NCBI GenBank assembly: GCA_018340375.1
Contig: JAFFJZ010000001.1
Span: 35,208,001-35,272,000 of the forward strand
Length of the DNA: 64,000 nucleotides
Reading direction: 5' to 3'
Source of the DNA: Gonatopus flavifemur
Lineage: Eukaryota > Arthropoda > Insecta > Hymenoptera > Dryinidae
In this document: positions 1 to 11,887 of the stretch, one piece after another
How positions within the stretch are numbered: the stretch's first letter is position 1
Layout: the number at the start of each line of letters is the position of its first letter
Position numbers and translations under genes: made by a program
Notes under the pieces: generated by a model
What the model was told of the DNA's origin: nothing
Database searches by the model: none
What the model saw: the letters and a program-made list of their open reading frames with translations, nothing else

Positions 1-605
1 TAGATCTGCCAAAAAGTGAAAAGAGCCATGAATTTCTTTGTAGGTTCAACTTTGACCTTGAATAACTTCTGAAAGAGTAGGATTATCGAAAATTTCGTGA
101 AGACCTTTTTTGTAGAGCGTTTAATTCTCTACAAGAATATGTTATAGTCTTAGCAGTTCAGTGGATCGTTGAGGAATTAAAAAATTCCAAACTTTAAAAA
201 CATTTGTTCCCGTGTTATTTAAATGGGAAATGAAAAAGTGCGATGCACGACCTTTAACTATTAATATTGAGAGCTCTGCTTTTCACAGGTGTTTTTTTAC
301 ACCTCCTCGAAAGTTTTTATGTACGGGTTTCGGAGAAGACAAAAATTCCGATTTTTTTTAAACAGTCTAGTAAATATCCCAAGAAATATTATTTGAAATA
401 AGTTCAATAAATCGTTTAACGATGAATTCTGGATCAATCCTGGAGAATCATTGAGTGATTCATTGCTGCGCTCGTCTGGTTTAAAACATCCCGAGTGTGT
501 ATGCACCACTATACTTGGCGCAGGCTTGGAAATGATAAGATCAGGATAAGCTTGGGCCAATGGTTCCTCCAAGTCTGGTGTAATTGATTCACCAAGCATC
601 AACTA
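1..605. other. AT-rich non-coding DNA, no gene seen
   Basis: No open frame here looks like a protein. The text resembles the interior of the large fold-back at 34911-35970 (a similar phrase about a cytoplasm-like A/T-rich arm with bursts of GAAATG and AAAAATTCC), so it may be the cut end of a transposable element that begins outside the window. This is an impression of style rather than an alignment. Confidence 0.3.
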
Positions 606-699
606 ATGCTCCATTCATCACAGATATTCATGAAAAGAGTAGTTTGATCCATATTCCAACTTGACTCCCTCCCTCATAATATCGTACATGAATCCCCAG

Positions 700-900
700 A
701 TAACATGTAGGCTTGCCATAACCCTGTCACACTTGTAATTCGATTGTTTTTGGCTTGTTATAGACAACCTTGTCAGTGTAAGGTTGCTACAGCCCTGCTG
801 CAAGGGTTTTGTAAGCTTGTACCCTTGTCGTGTGTCAACTAGGAGGCTTACATCAACCTTGTCACAAGCTTGCCTGACAACATTGCAGCAAGGTTAAATT
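700..900. repeat. Imperfect CAACCTTG / CAAGGTTG repeat cluster
   Basis: Short motifs around CAACCTTGTCA and GCAAGGTT recur on both strands several times within 200 bp (near 765, 780, 800, 830, 855 and 890), which gives a degenerate palindromic repeat. A similar GCTGCAAGG / CCAAGCT-rich stretch occurs at 37100-38040. It is probably the relic of a GC-richer mobile element. No coding potential is seen. Confidence 0.4.
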
Positions 901-1606
901 GCTATCTGAGTCATGTTAGAGCCTGGTAAACATATAATGTACTTTCGCGAAAGGGAGTGTCATTTTACACTCCAAAATGCGCGAATCTCCTCTTGTTGTA
1001 CATCTACATTCGATTTTTATGACACTTCGTGGCATCGATGACACTTTATATTCACTACGGAAACGATGGATTAAATGTGCCAAGAGCTGGACAAGCTTGG
1101 ATGTTTTCAGTCTTTTCAATACCTGCATGGGAGAGACATTTTAAAATCCTGTAAAGAGTTCTTCAAGTTCAGTTGACTTTCATGTATGATTACATTCAAA
1201 AGTAGTCTACTACCATTGAGTCAAGTTTTATTCTTATTAAAATCAACTGTATATATCTTAGTGTGTGAAACTAGGGTGTGGAGCCAATCATGGAGAAATT
1301 GGGCCAGTCCTGGCCCGATGGTTATGCACAAGTCTTTACCCACTGTGTATACTCGGAATTCGGTCCCTAATTGGAAACAATGTGCTACTCATGTGGATAA
1401 CATCGGCAAAATTGTCCTTAACGAACCCCAGTAGAAATTTGATCAGGCGTTCCCTATTTTTAATAAGGTCCTGATCAATTTAGCATTCGGAAACCGTGAG
1501 TGAGGAAAATCTTATGAGGCCCTTACAAGGGAATTATCTGACTTCCCTGATAGGGTTTGAATACGGTTGTAACGCAGGGGTACAATAGGGTTCGGATGAG
1601 ATTTCC

Positions 1607-1831
1607 ACACTGAGAAAAAGGTGCGGTGACTAAAATTTAGCTGTCCCAGCTAAAGTTCAGCTGGCGTCAATAAAAATCTGGTTGTCTGGAACATGAATAA
1701 AATGATTTATTCAAGACAATTGAAAAATTTAGCTGTGACAAATAAAATGTACTTGGTCCAACTAAATTTTGATTCAGATTGACTAGATTTCCTAGCTGTC
1801 TAATATTTAACTAAATCCTTTCTCTCAGTGT
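1607..1831. mobile_element. MITE with ACACTGAGAAAAA ends
   Basis: The element opens with ACACTGAGAAAAAGG and closes with CCTTTCTCTCAGTGT, an inverted terminal repeat of about 15 bp. The interior repeats an AGCTG-containing phrase (TTTAGCTGTC, AAGTTCAGCTGG, TTTAGCTGTGAC, CCTAGCTGTC), so it has internal structure of its own. It is one of several elements in the window whose ends read ACAC(T/G)G(A/G)GAAAAA while their interiors differ. Confidence 0.65.
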
Positions 1832-2111
1832 ATAAAATCGAGCGGAATAGGGAACCCCGTAACGAAACCTGATGAGGACCTGATAGGAAATGTACCAGAA
1901 CAGACTATCCATGGAAAACAACGGGACAATCATGGAACAATATTGGTCTGATTTTTTTGAACGGAGATTTGTTCCTAACGCATGTGCCAATCCTGGGACA
2001 AGCTTGGGGTTTTTTATTCCAGTCTTGGTAATACTTGCATGAGATAATTTCTGTCGCGCTGGATCACTGTGATCTAAACTAGGTTTTTGAACATGAGATG
2101 TTCTTTAACTG

Positions 2112-2364
2112 CACTGTAATAAATAATCGGAATTTTCTTATACGCAGTGACGGGAAAATTCCAATCATCCAATAGGAAATCAGTTTCCGAGAAATGTATA
2201 TGAAATTTCCCATTAATTTGAATGAAAATTCCAAATTTTATGGGATTTTCACTATCATTTTCCAGTGAATTTCCGGTAAAATACGGATAATTCCGAACGC
2301 ATGGACATGTTAATTACTTCTGAACATTTATGTACGGTTTCCCAAAGAAATTTTTCTTCCAGTG
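2112..2364. mobile_element. MITE with CACTGTAATAAATAATC end
   Basis: The left end is CACTGTAATAAATAATCGG and the right end reads CCAGTG. An inverted, diverged copy lies at 41613-41821; there the sequence read on the minus strand follows the same order: end motif, a CAATCGGAAAATCCC-like block, TTTATGGGAT, a CCAGTRAATTTCC block, and a TGAACATTTATG block. Two copies in opposite orientations about 39 kb apart support a dispersed element. Confidence 0.6.
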
Positions 2365-2457
2365 TGCATCAAAAAATGTAAGTTTTGGTGACATAAAAAA
2401 CCTATTGAAGCCATCTATTATGGATTCACATGAGTCCTCAAACCAATCAATCATTAA

Positions 2458-2753
2458 CCCTCTGGGGGTACTCTTATAGTTTCCTCACACATGGGATACA
2501 TTGGGTCAGTTTGATCCAAGTGTTTTTTGATCGCTTATATCTCGGCTTCGAAACATCGTAGAACAATGTTTTTTTCTTAAATTCATCGCCGAAGTCTGCA
2601 GAATACGAATCCGAAACCCGCTTTGCTCTACAGTTGATAGTTTTTTCAATATTCAAAGAAATGTAAGGGTATTTACTTTTTCAGTGGTATACAACTTTTC
2701 GAAATGAAGCATCCTTCATTTGGATCATTTTGACCCAGTGTATCCTCAGGAGG
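2458..2753. mobile_element. piggyBac-like MITE, copy 1 (TTAA flanks)
   Basis: TTAA occurs directly on both sides (2454-2457 and 2754-2757). The terminal inverted repeats start CCCTCTGGGGGTAC and end TATCCTCAGGAGG. A second copy at 22566-22826 is in the same orientation, with the same internal order (TTTCCTCACACATGGGATAC, TGTTTTTTGATCGC, AAACATCGTAGA, TCTGCAGAATACGAATCC, GACCCAG). TTAA duplication and CCY-type ends are typical of piggyBac-derived non-autonomous elements. Confidence 0.75.
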
Positions 2754-3401
2754 TTAATATCTGTGCAACGCCCATTGTAAGTCGAGGTCGTTGAAACTTC
2801 ATTTCAGGATGTCAAATGAATACCACTTTGTAAAGATGCATTTATAGCTCGCTTTTTCTATTGCCATTAATTATGTGAAGAAGATGGCCTTGAATGTTCA
2901 ACTCAAAATCCTCATGATCGAAAAAACTGCCAGGTTTTCGACGCGAACGTAACTATGAACAACTACAAAATGTCTCCTAGGTCGTTATTTTCGTTCTTCA
3001 TTGAATTATATTTGGAAAATGAATTTTCCCTAACTGGAATATGTTTTTCTACAGTTCTGCTTCATCTTAGAACGTTCACAAAATCTTCAAATATAATCAA
3101 TTTAAATTACAACGCATTGAAAATATACACGAGCCATAATGATCCACGCTATGAAAAAAAAAAAAACTGGAAATCTGCTAGGTTTTGGTGCTGGAAAATT
3201 ACATTTGATCCTTCATTGAGATCCTAGTGAATGTGCTGCAATACTTCTGCAAATGTCCTGAAACTTTTAGTCCAATTCCTGTAAACACTGATTATTGGCG
3301 TCTAAATGGGCCGCTGACGGCCCTGCAATGGCAGTAAAGAACCATTACTGGCCCTCTGAAACGCGTGCAGTCGTATTTGCTGGGATGCACTGGTTAAGGT
3401 A

Positions 3402-3597
3402 AAACTAGGGGCGTGACGGCTGCCAAATCGTTTATGACAAACTACGGACAAACGCTTTAATGTAATTAAAATATCGCTCTGTACAGCACTTCTCTGATTC
3501 AAGTAGAAATGCTGTACAGAGCGATATTTTGATCAAATTGGAGCGTTTGTCCGTAGTTTATCATAAACGATTTGGCTGCTACCATGCCGCTAGTATT
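3402..3597. mobile_element. Core-sharing fold-back element, arm type 1, copy A
   Basis: Two arms of roughly 85-90 bp pair over most of their length. From outside inward the motifs are CTAGNGGC, GCCAAATCGTTTATGA, ACTACGGACAAACGC and AAAATATCGCTCTGTACAG, around a loop of about 21 bp. The same core appears on the right arm as GTACAGAGCGATATTTT (3514-3530). It is the reverse-oriented sister of the copy at 4088-4290. No coding capacity. Confidence 0.75.
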
Positions 3598-4087
3598 CCC
3601 CTAAAACCTTATCAAATGTCAATCCTAAATTGTCACACCTGTACTGCGTGCCACTATAAAACTGCAGAGTACCAAATACAGGTTGTAGAACACCTTGTAT
3701 CAATTTTTCGTGTATTCCTTATCATCATCGTATGAAGAATTAATGAGAATTCTATTAAATTGATAGGAAATTCATTCAACTCAACATGATTTAGTGAAAG
3801 CTTTGTAGAAATTTCATGAAATCAAACCCTGCAGGAAATTTCATTACAATTCTATTGAATGTTTCCGCCTGGCAGAGCCGGCCACACGAGACTCGATTTT
3901 CGCGGAGCCTCCAACTATGAATAAAGTTCAATCAGACAAGCAAGAAGAAACGTAGTATTTCCGAATAAGATATGTGGAAATTTTCAAAATTATATATAAT
4001 TTATATACTTACAACCTGAATTGAATTATGTATGAATTATATATAATTTAGAAAACTCATCTACTTGGATATACTAGTAGCATTAAG

Positions 4088-4290
4088 GGGACACTAGCGG
4101 CGTGGCAGCAGCCAAATCGTTTATGACAAACTACGGGCAAACGCTCCAATTTAATCAAAATATCGCCCTGTACAGCATTTCTACTCGAATCAGAGGAATA
4201 CTGTACAGATCGATATTTTAATTACATTAAAGCGTCTGTCCGTTGTTTGTCATAAACGATTTGGCTGCTGCCACGTCGCTAGTATCAAGG
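4088..4290. mobile_element. Core-sharing fold-back element, arm type 1, copy B
   Basis: This copy reads as the reverse complement of the 3402-3597 element with roughly 90 percent agreement by eye. Its left end is AAGGGGACACTAGCGG and its right end CGCTAGTAT. The arms contain GCCAAATCGTTTATGACAAA and the core AAAATATCGCCCTGTACAG, with GTACAGATCGATATTTT on the other arm. The two copies lie only about 500 bp apart in opposite orientations. Confidence 0.75.
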
Positions 4291-4299
4291 GAACTTGGA

Positions 4300-6110
4300 A
4301 ACATGTTATAATGTTATCCTTCTAGAGAGTACCAAAAGAATTCTGCGAAATTATTGGTCATTGGGTTACGGTTCTATTCGTATAGACATCGTCGTTATCC
4401 GTCACTTTATTTCCATCAATCAAACATTTGTCCTACGGTTCCTATTTTTACATCGATCCTGAATCATCTGTTGTTTATTTTGTTTTTAGCGGTTACGTTT
4501 GTCAGTTTCAAAAGCGACCATACGCATTCAATTTGACTAGAAAAATATATGTTTTCATCATCAAGATGATCTATAAATCAGTTAACAGTGAACCTAACTT
4601 GTCTTATCATCCAATTCATTCGATTTCTGAAATTGTAATATCAAAATTCGATAAATCATTCATTTCACGCTTTATAATCTCGATCTTCATAATCATAAAT
4701 TACAATAGATTACATATTCGAATTGATGACGGTTACCAACAGATTTCAACACCCAATGAAAAAAAATTTCAACTCGGTTCGAATAATACAAAAACACTTC
4801 ACGAATAATTTTGAATATCAATGGTTGGCCAGAAACTCAAAACAGGTAAGATACTTATGTAATAACAAAATGACTTACTGGATAAAATGACTCATTAATT
4901 TGACAAATTCTTTGTTTCTCGAACACCGGATTAACCCGAATACAATTCATTTGTACAGACTTCTGTTAATATTTGCTAAAAATTCTCTGCGACGATTCTT
5001 GAAGAATTAAGAATGAGTATATTTATATAAAGTGCTTTAAAGCTACATTCGTCGTACGATCGTGAGGAATAATAGCGTCATTATTATTCAACTATTTTGC
5101 CAGAGTTCTTTTCCTTCTCCCTCTCGACGGACTAAGTTTACTACTTGAGTCATGTTTAAATAAAACTAAACGAGAAGCTGAATAACTAGACTAAGAAAAC
5201 ACTGCAACGAAAATCCGATGCAATATCGAATCATTGATAAAATCAGTCATCCAACCATTAAAAATAACTGAACTTAAATCAATCCATGATGCAGTTCAGG
5301 AATAAACATAGACCTTGATGTACTCACGGATTTCGAGCTTGTTTTTTTTTGTATACCGAGAATGTTTTCAATTCCACAATAAATAATACAATTTTGATTT
5401 AATTTTACTTTACAATTGTATTTTATTTATTGTAACTCGTAGTATTTCAGATTTAATTGCATTCGGAAGAGGATTTTCTACATATATGTAGCAAATTGAT
5501 TTTCATTACAATGAACATTGGAATGAGCAAAATCATAAACTGGCTACACGTAAAATATCATTCATTCGATCTTTCATTCATTTACCAAAGATCAATTTTA
5601 TTGAAAATAATATTTGGGTATAAAATACAAATACACGAAATCGATTCATTTGTTCGGAAGAGGAGTTTTTAGGATTCAAGGAACAAACTTTGTTGAAATG
5701 TTAATTGCTTTGTTAATCAATTACAAACCAAGAATAAAAACTGTTGTTCCAAGAGAAAAGTGTTTCACTGCATCGACGGAGAGCTCCTTAGATCAGCTTT
5801 ACTTGTTGAAGTGATTGTTTTTGTCTTGAAAATGTTGGAGATGGTAATTTATTTTTTGCGTGAGATTGATCAGTTCTAGATTCTTTATGGATGATGAGAC
5901 ATCATCCGGTTGTAAGATCACAAGGACTAGTTTCCGCGAATCATAAATCAAATCATAACGAGCTTTAGATTCCAGATTAGCTTAATTCAGATCTTAAAAA
6001 GTGAAAATTTGCAAAGAATTTGGGTCCTGAAAGCTTTCATACAGTTGTGTCAGTCGACAACTCGTTCTAGACTTTCGGATCGAACTATGTATTCATTAAG
6101 GGGCACACCT
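4300..6110. other. AT-rich unique stretch, no gene supported
   Basis: Several open frames of 60-126 codons occur (for example 4428-4808), but they are rich in I/F/Y/S/N as expected of translated AT-rich DNA and show no domain. No inverted-repeat element was recognised. The stretch could be intergenic DNA or part of a long intron. Confidence 0.4.
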
Positions 6111-6308
6111 AGTAGAGACCACCTAAAAACAAGGTGATTTTTGGGAATTTTTTTGAAGAAAACTACTGCATGAAATGTTTTGAAATTTGTAGGATATATT
6201 TATACATGAATGGTGAATATTCAGTAGAATTTTCAAATAAAAACATTCAATTTTCAGCGAGTTATCCGCGATCTCCCAAGTTACCAAAAACAAAGTTCCT
6301 CCACTGCT

Positions 6309-6465
6309 GCACAGTGGGCCAGATGACTGGGAAAACTGGCCAAAAGTCGAGTCCAGATTTTTCAAAAACAAGTTTATAGGGATGAAGTATATAAGTTCAA
6401 GTGCACTTGGTGAATATATTAAGGGAATCCAAACATTAGTGTTCAATTGGTGGTAATTTGAAAAT
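6309..6465. repeat. Direct repeat, left copy (GCACAGTGGGCCAG type)
   Basis: The segment starting GCACAGTG...CAAAAGTCGA...TATAGGGAT...AGTATAT..GTTCAA, ending near CAATTGGTGGTAAT, is repeated in the same orientation at 7674-7812 (GCGCACAGTGAG, CTAAAAGTCGACTTC, TATAGGGATAAGGTATATGA, CCATTGGTAGTGAT). The pair brackets the GC-rich element at 6823-7388, so the whole 6.1-8.6 kb block looks like one composite repeat unit. Confidence 0.55.
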
Positions 6466-6822
6466 GAATAATTGCATATCAAAAGTGGATGAAGCTATGT
6501 TGAAAATTTCTAAGTATTTTAATCCAGCTGAGAAAATTCATCACAATATGCATGGTTTCTTCATCTCATAACTTCACTACAATCAGAAAAGGAACAGAAC
6601 AAGGAGAACGATGTGTTGCAAGGCATGGGTGCATGATTTTATGAATATTTTCTATATAATTTTCCTTTTGTCCACGCTATCAAGAGTCCGTTCCGCGCTC
6701 AATTCACACCAGACTAGGATTAATGTGTTACTATTGTTGTGTACTAGAAGTTCAATCGGCACTTTTTTTGCGCTTCTCGCAGAAAACGTCCGATAAAGTA
6801 TGAATATGTTGTGTAAACCCCA

Positions 6823-7388
6823 CCCAAGCGTGTATTGCCTATAATGACAATGGGCCCCAGGCTTGGTCCATCCTGTTTAACCCAGTATTGGGAAATGACG
6901 ATGGGGCCCATGTTGGCTCAATCTTGGCCCTGTTGTGCTTTCCCATACAATTATAGTTGAAAAAACATGGAGATAATGAATCTTGGTGCAGGCACATTTG
7001 AACTTGGCCCCAATTTAGACCAGCGTTAGGCCAAGATTGGGGTGAATTTATATCCCGAGCATGTGTCTACAATCCTCAGCGTGTAGGAATTTTGGTCCCA
7101 CTCTGGCCCAGTCTTGGGCCCATATTGGCAGGATGGGGCCCATGCTGGCCCGGGGTGGGCCCCATGCTATATACATGCTAGGGATTTTCCAATTTCAAAA
7201 CAAAAAGGAAGGGGCAGTATTGATTGCGTAGTCTGGGTTCATGCTGGGCCCGTGGTCTTACCAATTCTCGGGCAAAGCAATACGGCCAAGCTGGGAACGA
7301 TGTTATCATCCCAGGATTGGCCCCACGTTGGATAGCATGGGCACCCACCCTGGACGTAGATGGGGCCCGCCGTCAATACACACTTGGG
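6823..7388. mobile_element. GC-rich GGGCCC array with CCCAAG ends
   Basis: The left end CCCAAGCGTGTATTG and right end CAATACACACTTGGG form an inverted repeat. The interior is made of degenerate units built on TGGGGCCCATGCTGGCCC and TGGCCCAGTCTTGGGCCC, far richer in G+C than its neighbours. An inverted copy of the middle (about 7095-7190) lies at 27595-27717. The open frames here are by-products of the low-complexity repeat. Confidence 0.65.
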
Positions 7389-7673
7389 CATTCACTGTGG
7401 ACTAGATGACAAGAAAAAATCACAAAAATCAAAAATTGCACCAGAACATTCTGCAACTTGTTACTCAGGGGCTTTCCGAAGTGACTCATTACGGATTTGG
7501 TGATTGAAATATAAAATTCCAAATGATGGGTCTAATATGCTGGACGGACATTTTGAAATCCATAAAATTCGCTCAACATTTTCGTCACTCGGAGATTTTG
7601 GAGGGTGCTGATTACACACTTGGGATTAAGAAAACCAAATTTGGATTTGTAGATTCAATATGGCGCACAGTGA

Positions 7674-7812
7674 GTCATATCACTTTTGAAGCTGGCTAAA
7701 AGTCGACTTCGGATTTTCGTGGAAATAAGTATAGGGATAAGGTATATGAGTCCAATTACGTTCAATAGATATATTGAGTTAATTCAATAGTTATTATTCC
7801 ATTGGTAGTGAT
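7674..7812. repeat. Direct repeat, right copy
   Basis: Partner of 6309-6465; see that entry for the shared order of motifs. The agreement is imperfect and fades toward the right. Confidence 0.5.
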
Positions 7813-7813
7813 C

Positions 7814-7990
7814 AGTGCCGGATTAATGGTTATCGAGGCCCCTGGGCGCTTGAACATATGAGGCCCCTTGTGTGGAAATTTTTTTAGGGTATTCTCTTTC
7901 TTTTTAACTTTGAAAAATTTGAGGCTCCCTCAGGAGCTCGAGGCCCCTGGCCCAGGCCCATCTAGGCCCATACATTAATCTGGCACCTAA
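7814..7990. mobile_element. Short palindromic element with GTGCCGGATTAAT end
   Basis: The left end reads GTGCCGGATTAATGG and the right end CATTAATCTGGCAC. The interior holds repeated GAGGCCCCTGGGC / GAGGCCCC / GAGGCTCC units. It is followed at 7985-8085 by a second GC-rich palindrome in which ACCTAAAAGTACCGCT, AAAAGTACTTTTAG, GGGCACCGGT and CTTTAGGGGCACCGGTACC recur. Confidence 0.5.
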
Positions 7991-8234
7991 AAGTACCGCT
8001 AAAAGTACTTTTAGCCGCTGTAGGGCACCGGTGTGCCCTCAACCGGTACCGCTTTAGGGGCACCGGTACCCCTAAAAGTAGAGGATATGCATCTGAATTT
8101 TGAAAACCGAAAATCAATCACTCTGAGAACCTTCGAGTGGTGAATTTCAGAGGATTCTGATAGATGTTTGTTGACTTATAATTAAGTGTGTAAATTTTCG
8201 ATCACCATCCTTGATTCGGAATTTTTGTACTCCC

Positions 8235-8520
8235 AATCAGTAATCAGCCATCCTGAAAATCCCTGATTGGAGAGTTTCAAAGGAATTCGATAAATTTTGC
8301 ATTGTCTATCCGCCATATTGCATACGCCATCTTGAATTTTCACCATTTGATTCCAGATTCGTGATCAGCGACCCCAAAAACCCCCGAGTGAAGAGTTTCA
8401 AGGAAATTCGGGGTATTTTGAAATTTTTATCCGCCATATTGGATCCGCCATCTTGAATTTCCAAAATTTGATTCCAGATTCGTAATAAGCGACCCCAAAA
8501 ACCCCTGTACACTGAGTTTC
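8235..8520. repeat. Tandem repeat, about 125-bp unit with CCGCCAT motifs
   Basis: About 2.3 head-to-tail units are visible. Each carries GAGTTTCAAGGAAATTCG, then TCCGCCATATTG..CCGCCATCTTGAATTT, then ATTTGATTCCAGATTCGT, and restarts at AGCGACCCCAAAAACCCC (8368 and 8489). A more diverged unit may extend left to about 8085. The two frames called on the minus strand here (both ending in similar peptides) arise from the repeat and are not genes. Confidence 0.7.
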
Positions 8521-8639
8521 AAACGATTCCGCCGACAATTTGGATTTTGGCCAGTTTTTAGTGTGATCTGGCCCACTGTGTGCTGGGGTGATTCCAGCCT
8601 CCCCCGTGCAGGAAATGAAAAAGAGTAAAAATATGATCA

Positions 8640-10935
8640 AACTAGAAGGTATTGCTTATACAATAACCCTCGACTGTGAGAAAAAATCAAAATTCAACGG
8701 AATGGCAGAGTTTTGAAAAAAAAAATGTCGAATTTTGCTCGAAAATTGGATGATTTTTGGCCCGCCAAAGTTACTGGAGGGTCATTGTACAGAGAAACAT
8801 ATACGAAGTCAGCAGAAAAAAAAATCAAAGTGCTCGAATGATTTTTCTTAGAGTTACAACGCCAACAAATTTGAAAAATGTAGTTTGAAAAAAAACGCGT
8901 TTAAAGATAAAATGATTGATTTCATTGTTATAAATAGATCAAAATCATAGCTACAGCTAATCTGCTATCCAGGCCCATATAATTCACCTTCATCTTCTTC
9001 ATAAAGCGCCTGCTGGGCACTTCGAAAAAAAATAGATTTTCTCAAAATTTCACGCTAGATTTTCCAACAATTCTCATTCTCCGACAATCGCTCACTTTCA
9101 AATGAGTCAGAATTAAATCTGAAGCTTTTGACAGTTCGATTCACGATTTCTGGCATGATAGCAAGATGGATTGAAAACCGAGACTTCTTAGAAGATACTA
9201 TTGGACAGGAAAATGAACGCATGTCTATCCAGGATTCAATTGATCAAGTATCAGGCTCAGGTTTCACTTTCGTTTTGGAATGTTCATACTTCGACGTAGT
9301 GGAAAATACATTCTCAGGAGTGGAAAAGTTTATATTCTACAAAATCTTCCCTCACAGCTACTCGGATGCACAATCACATCCCACTCGTAGACCTTGTTCC
9401 GTATGAAACACAGCAACAGACGGAGCAAATGGAATGCAACAATGAAAGTCAAGGATACACGTGTGATGCAAATTGCAATCTATACTAGTTCTTCAGTATT
9501 AAACCTGCTCCGCTTTTCTTACAACAATAGTAATTACGGAAAACGAACGATGTCATGCATGTGAATCTCCGTAAAGCGACTATCGCTTCATCAAGGATAA
9601 GAAAAACACGAAAAGGAATTAGTTGATTGATGCTAAAATATACAAATTCTTGAGTTTTTAAGTGGAAAGAAAAATCTTACTCTTGATCGAGTGAAACAAT
9701 GGTATTATTCTATCCAATATTATTGCAAGTACAAAAGTACACTTTCAAAAGTTTTCCCACAGAATTTAGTAGAAATGATTGCTGTTGTGGCATTTCGTTT
9801 CACATTTTATAAATACTTCTCAAGAGATGGGATTTAACAGTTCCTAGGGCGCGGAAGAATTTTGTAATTTTTATTGTATTATCGTTCTTCGTGTGAATTG
9901 GACATTTCTCCGCGCATTGGTTTGAAGTCCAATACGAACTTTGCAGAAGGAGCGATAAGGGATTAAAGAGATCCAATTCTTTCCACGACCTAACCATGAT
10001 TTCTTCCTTTCAACAGTTGAAACTTCTTTTCGAGACAATCAATGTGACATAATATGAACGATAGAAATTCCTCTCGGTATACGTAAACAATATCACGACC
10101 AAACGTGCCTCTGATTTTCTACCAAGGTTATAATATGTTCATAGACTCACTCATGCGATTGCGTAACACTGTTTTTTCTAGATAGAAGAGAGAAGAGTTA
10201 ACTATATCATTTTAGTTCAAATGTTTCCTAGGGATGATCAGACGGAAACTTTGAAGAGCCCTAAATATTCAGTTCATTAAGCAGGCTCCGAGGGACCTCG
10301 GGTATGCGATAAGTAAAGTTCTTTACTAAAGAACCACCCATAACAATTATGAAAGAAACGTTCTGTCTTTGAACAGAAAACAAAGACCGATCTTTTGACG
10401 GGTCATTGTTTGTCCAAACGTCACCTGCGCAGCGTGGATTTAAAAACAAACCCCAACTGCAACACATGTAACAAGGGAACCGCCTTTTTATGTTCTTTAG
10501 AAACCAGAAGAGACACACATGAAAAGTAAATTTACGCCTCATAGGAAACTATGATATAATGATGGGAATTCTTGATAGAATCGATTCTTTTCTACAGAAA
10601 ATCTCATCTCTGCTTTGAATAGGATTTCTCACAAAGAAGAAAAATAATTACTTTTTATAGATTTTCTATAAAACATCTAGTAAAATTGAATATATTTTCT
10701 ATTGAAAACAATCGATTCTTCAAGAATTAGCATTGCTGACGAAATTAATACGACCTGGTGTCAATTTTTGTGCAAACACAGTTAGGTGATGGGAGTTATA
10801 AAAAAACAGTATAGGAAGATTCCTTTGTCAACCGATTATATTTTACTTATAGTTATATTGGAATTCAACGCCCAGAAGTGTACAAAGAGACATCATGATT
10901 TCTACAATCACAAATTTGAGATCACCTAGGGTGGT
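8640..10935. other. AT-rich unique stretch, no gene established
   Basis: The longest frame (9128-9406, +, 92 codons) has a more protein-like composition than its neighbours but no motif that I recognise. The minus frame at 10261-10542 is equally orphan. No terminal repeats were seen. The function is unknown and it may be intergenic or intronic. Confidence 0.35.
9128..9406 (+). other. Orphan 92-codon open frame, unrecognised
   Basis: The translation has few homopolymers and a balanced residue mix, with a central SGSGFTFVLEC phrase, unlike the I/F/N-rich noise frames around it. I do not recognise a family. There is no splice evidence and no neighbour of related type, so it may be a decayed exon or a coding relic of a mobile element, or chance. 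It is listed only so that it can be tested. Confidence 0.15.
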
Positions 10936-10939
10936 TATT

Positions 10940-11102
10940 CCCTGCTCAAAGAATCTCATTGAACCGACTGATTCTCATTGATTCCGATGCAAAAAAAACT
11001 GATTTAAACCCATCGAGAATCATTTTGTTAATGAGTTTCAATCGGTTTTCTGCATCGGAATCAATGAGAATCAATCGGTTCAATGAGATTCTTTAAGCAG
11101 GG
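10940..11102. mobile_element. Fold-back with CCCTGCTCAAAGAATCTC ends, copy 1
   Basis: Arms of about 70 bp pair nearly perfectly: CCCTGCTCAAAGAATCTC at the left and GAGATTCTTTAAGCAGGG at the right, with ATTGATTCCGATGCA / TGCATCGGAATCAAT further in. TTAT-like sequence lies on both sides (GTTATT before, TTATCT after). The related copy is at 49277-49566. Confidence 0.75.
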
Positions 11103-11712
11103 TTATCTCAACCTAATATTCAATACAACTTGATCTCACAATTTTATTTATAACGTGAAATTTTTTATATTCATTACAAATAAATATTTGAAAGTTGATA
11201 GAAAGTCTCGCTTGGGCGGAAAGTAATTCCACGTGACCTGCCAGAAATTAAAATTTATTAATATGACATTCTCACCATCTTTCAACGAATCTGTTTGCGG
11301 GTTATGTAAATTGAAGCGAATGCAGATGGAAATTGCAGCCTAAAAACTAGAATGCGGTTCCCATAATCTACCGTAATTAAGTGACAACGCATCCATACAA
11401 AGAGAATAATGAATACGTCGTAACTCATAATAATTTACTGGAATTATTTACTATCTCTCAATGAAAGACCAGGTAGGTTGATCATTGTTATTATTCTATT
11501 CGTAATGAGATGAAAAAACCACTACACAATGAAATTATTTTAAAATAAATTTATCAATTACTTAGAAAAAAGTCTCGGAAAAAGATTTTAAATAATTTGT
11601 TGTCTCTAATTGGCAGAAAGTAACTGTTGGTACATGAATTTTGCAATAATACTTCAGTATTTTGATTTCAACGTAAAAGTGAACTTTCGAGACCAAATGG
11701 AGTGAAATCATT

Positions 11713-11867
11713 CCCAGATAACACACAAAGAATTTTTTTCAAAAGCAAGAATTCTTTTCGAACTGATGAACTCCTCCAGAGCTGTTCATGAATTGATTAG
11801 TTCGAAAAGAGTCCTTGAAGGATTCTATTCTTGTTTTTGAAAAAGAATTTCTCTTGTGTTATCAAGG
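11713..11867. mobile_element. MITE with CCCAGATAACACA end
   Basis: The left end is CCCAGATAACACACAAAGAA and the right end TTCTCTTGTGTTATC. Inner arms include AAGCAAGAATTCTTTTCGAAC and its complement near 11790-11840. It is a member of the group that shares CCCAGAYARCA ends. Confidence 0.65.
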
Positions 11868-11887
11868 ATGAATTCTTCCTTCCTCCA

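Noticed and set aside
4428..4808. 126-codon frame
   Set aside because: Residue mix is that of random AT-rich DNA, no motif, and no splice-supported neighbour.
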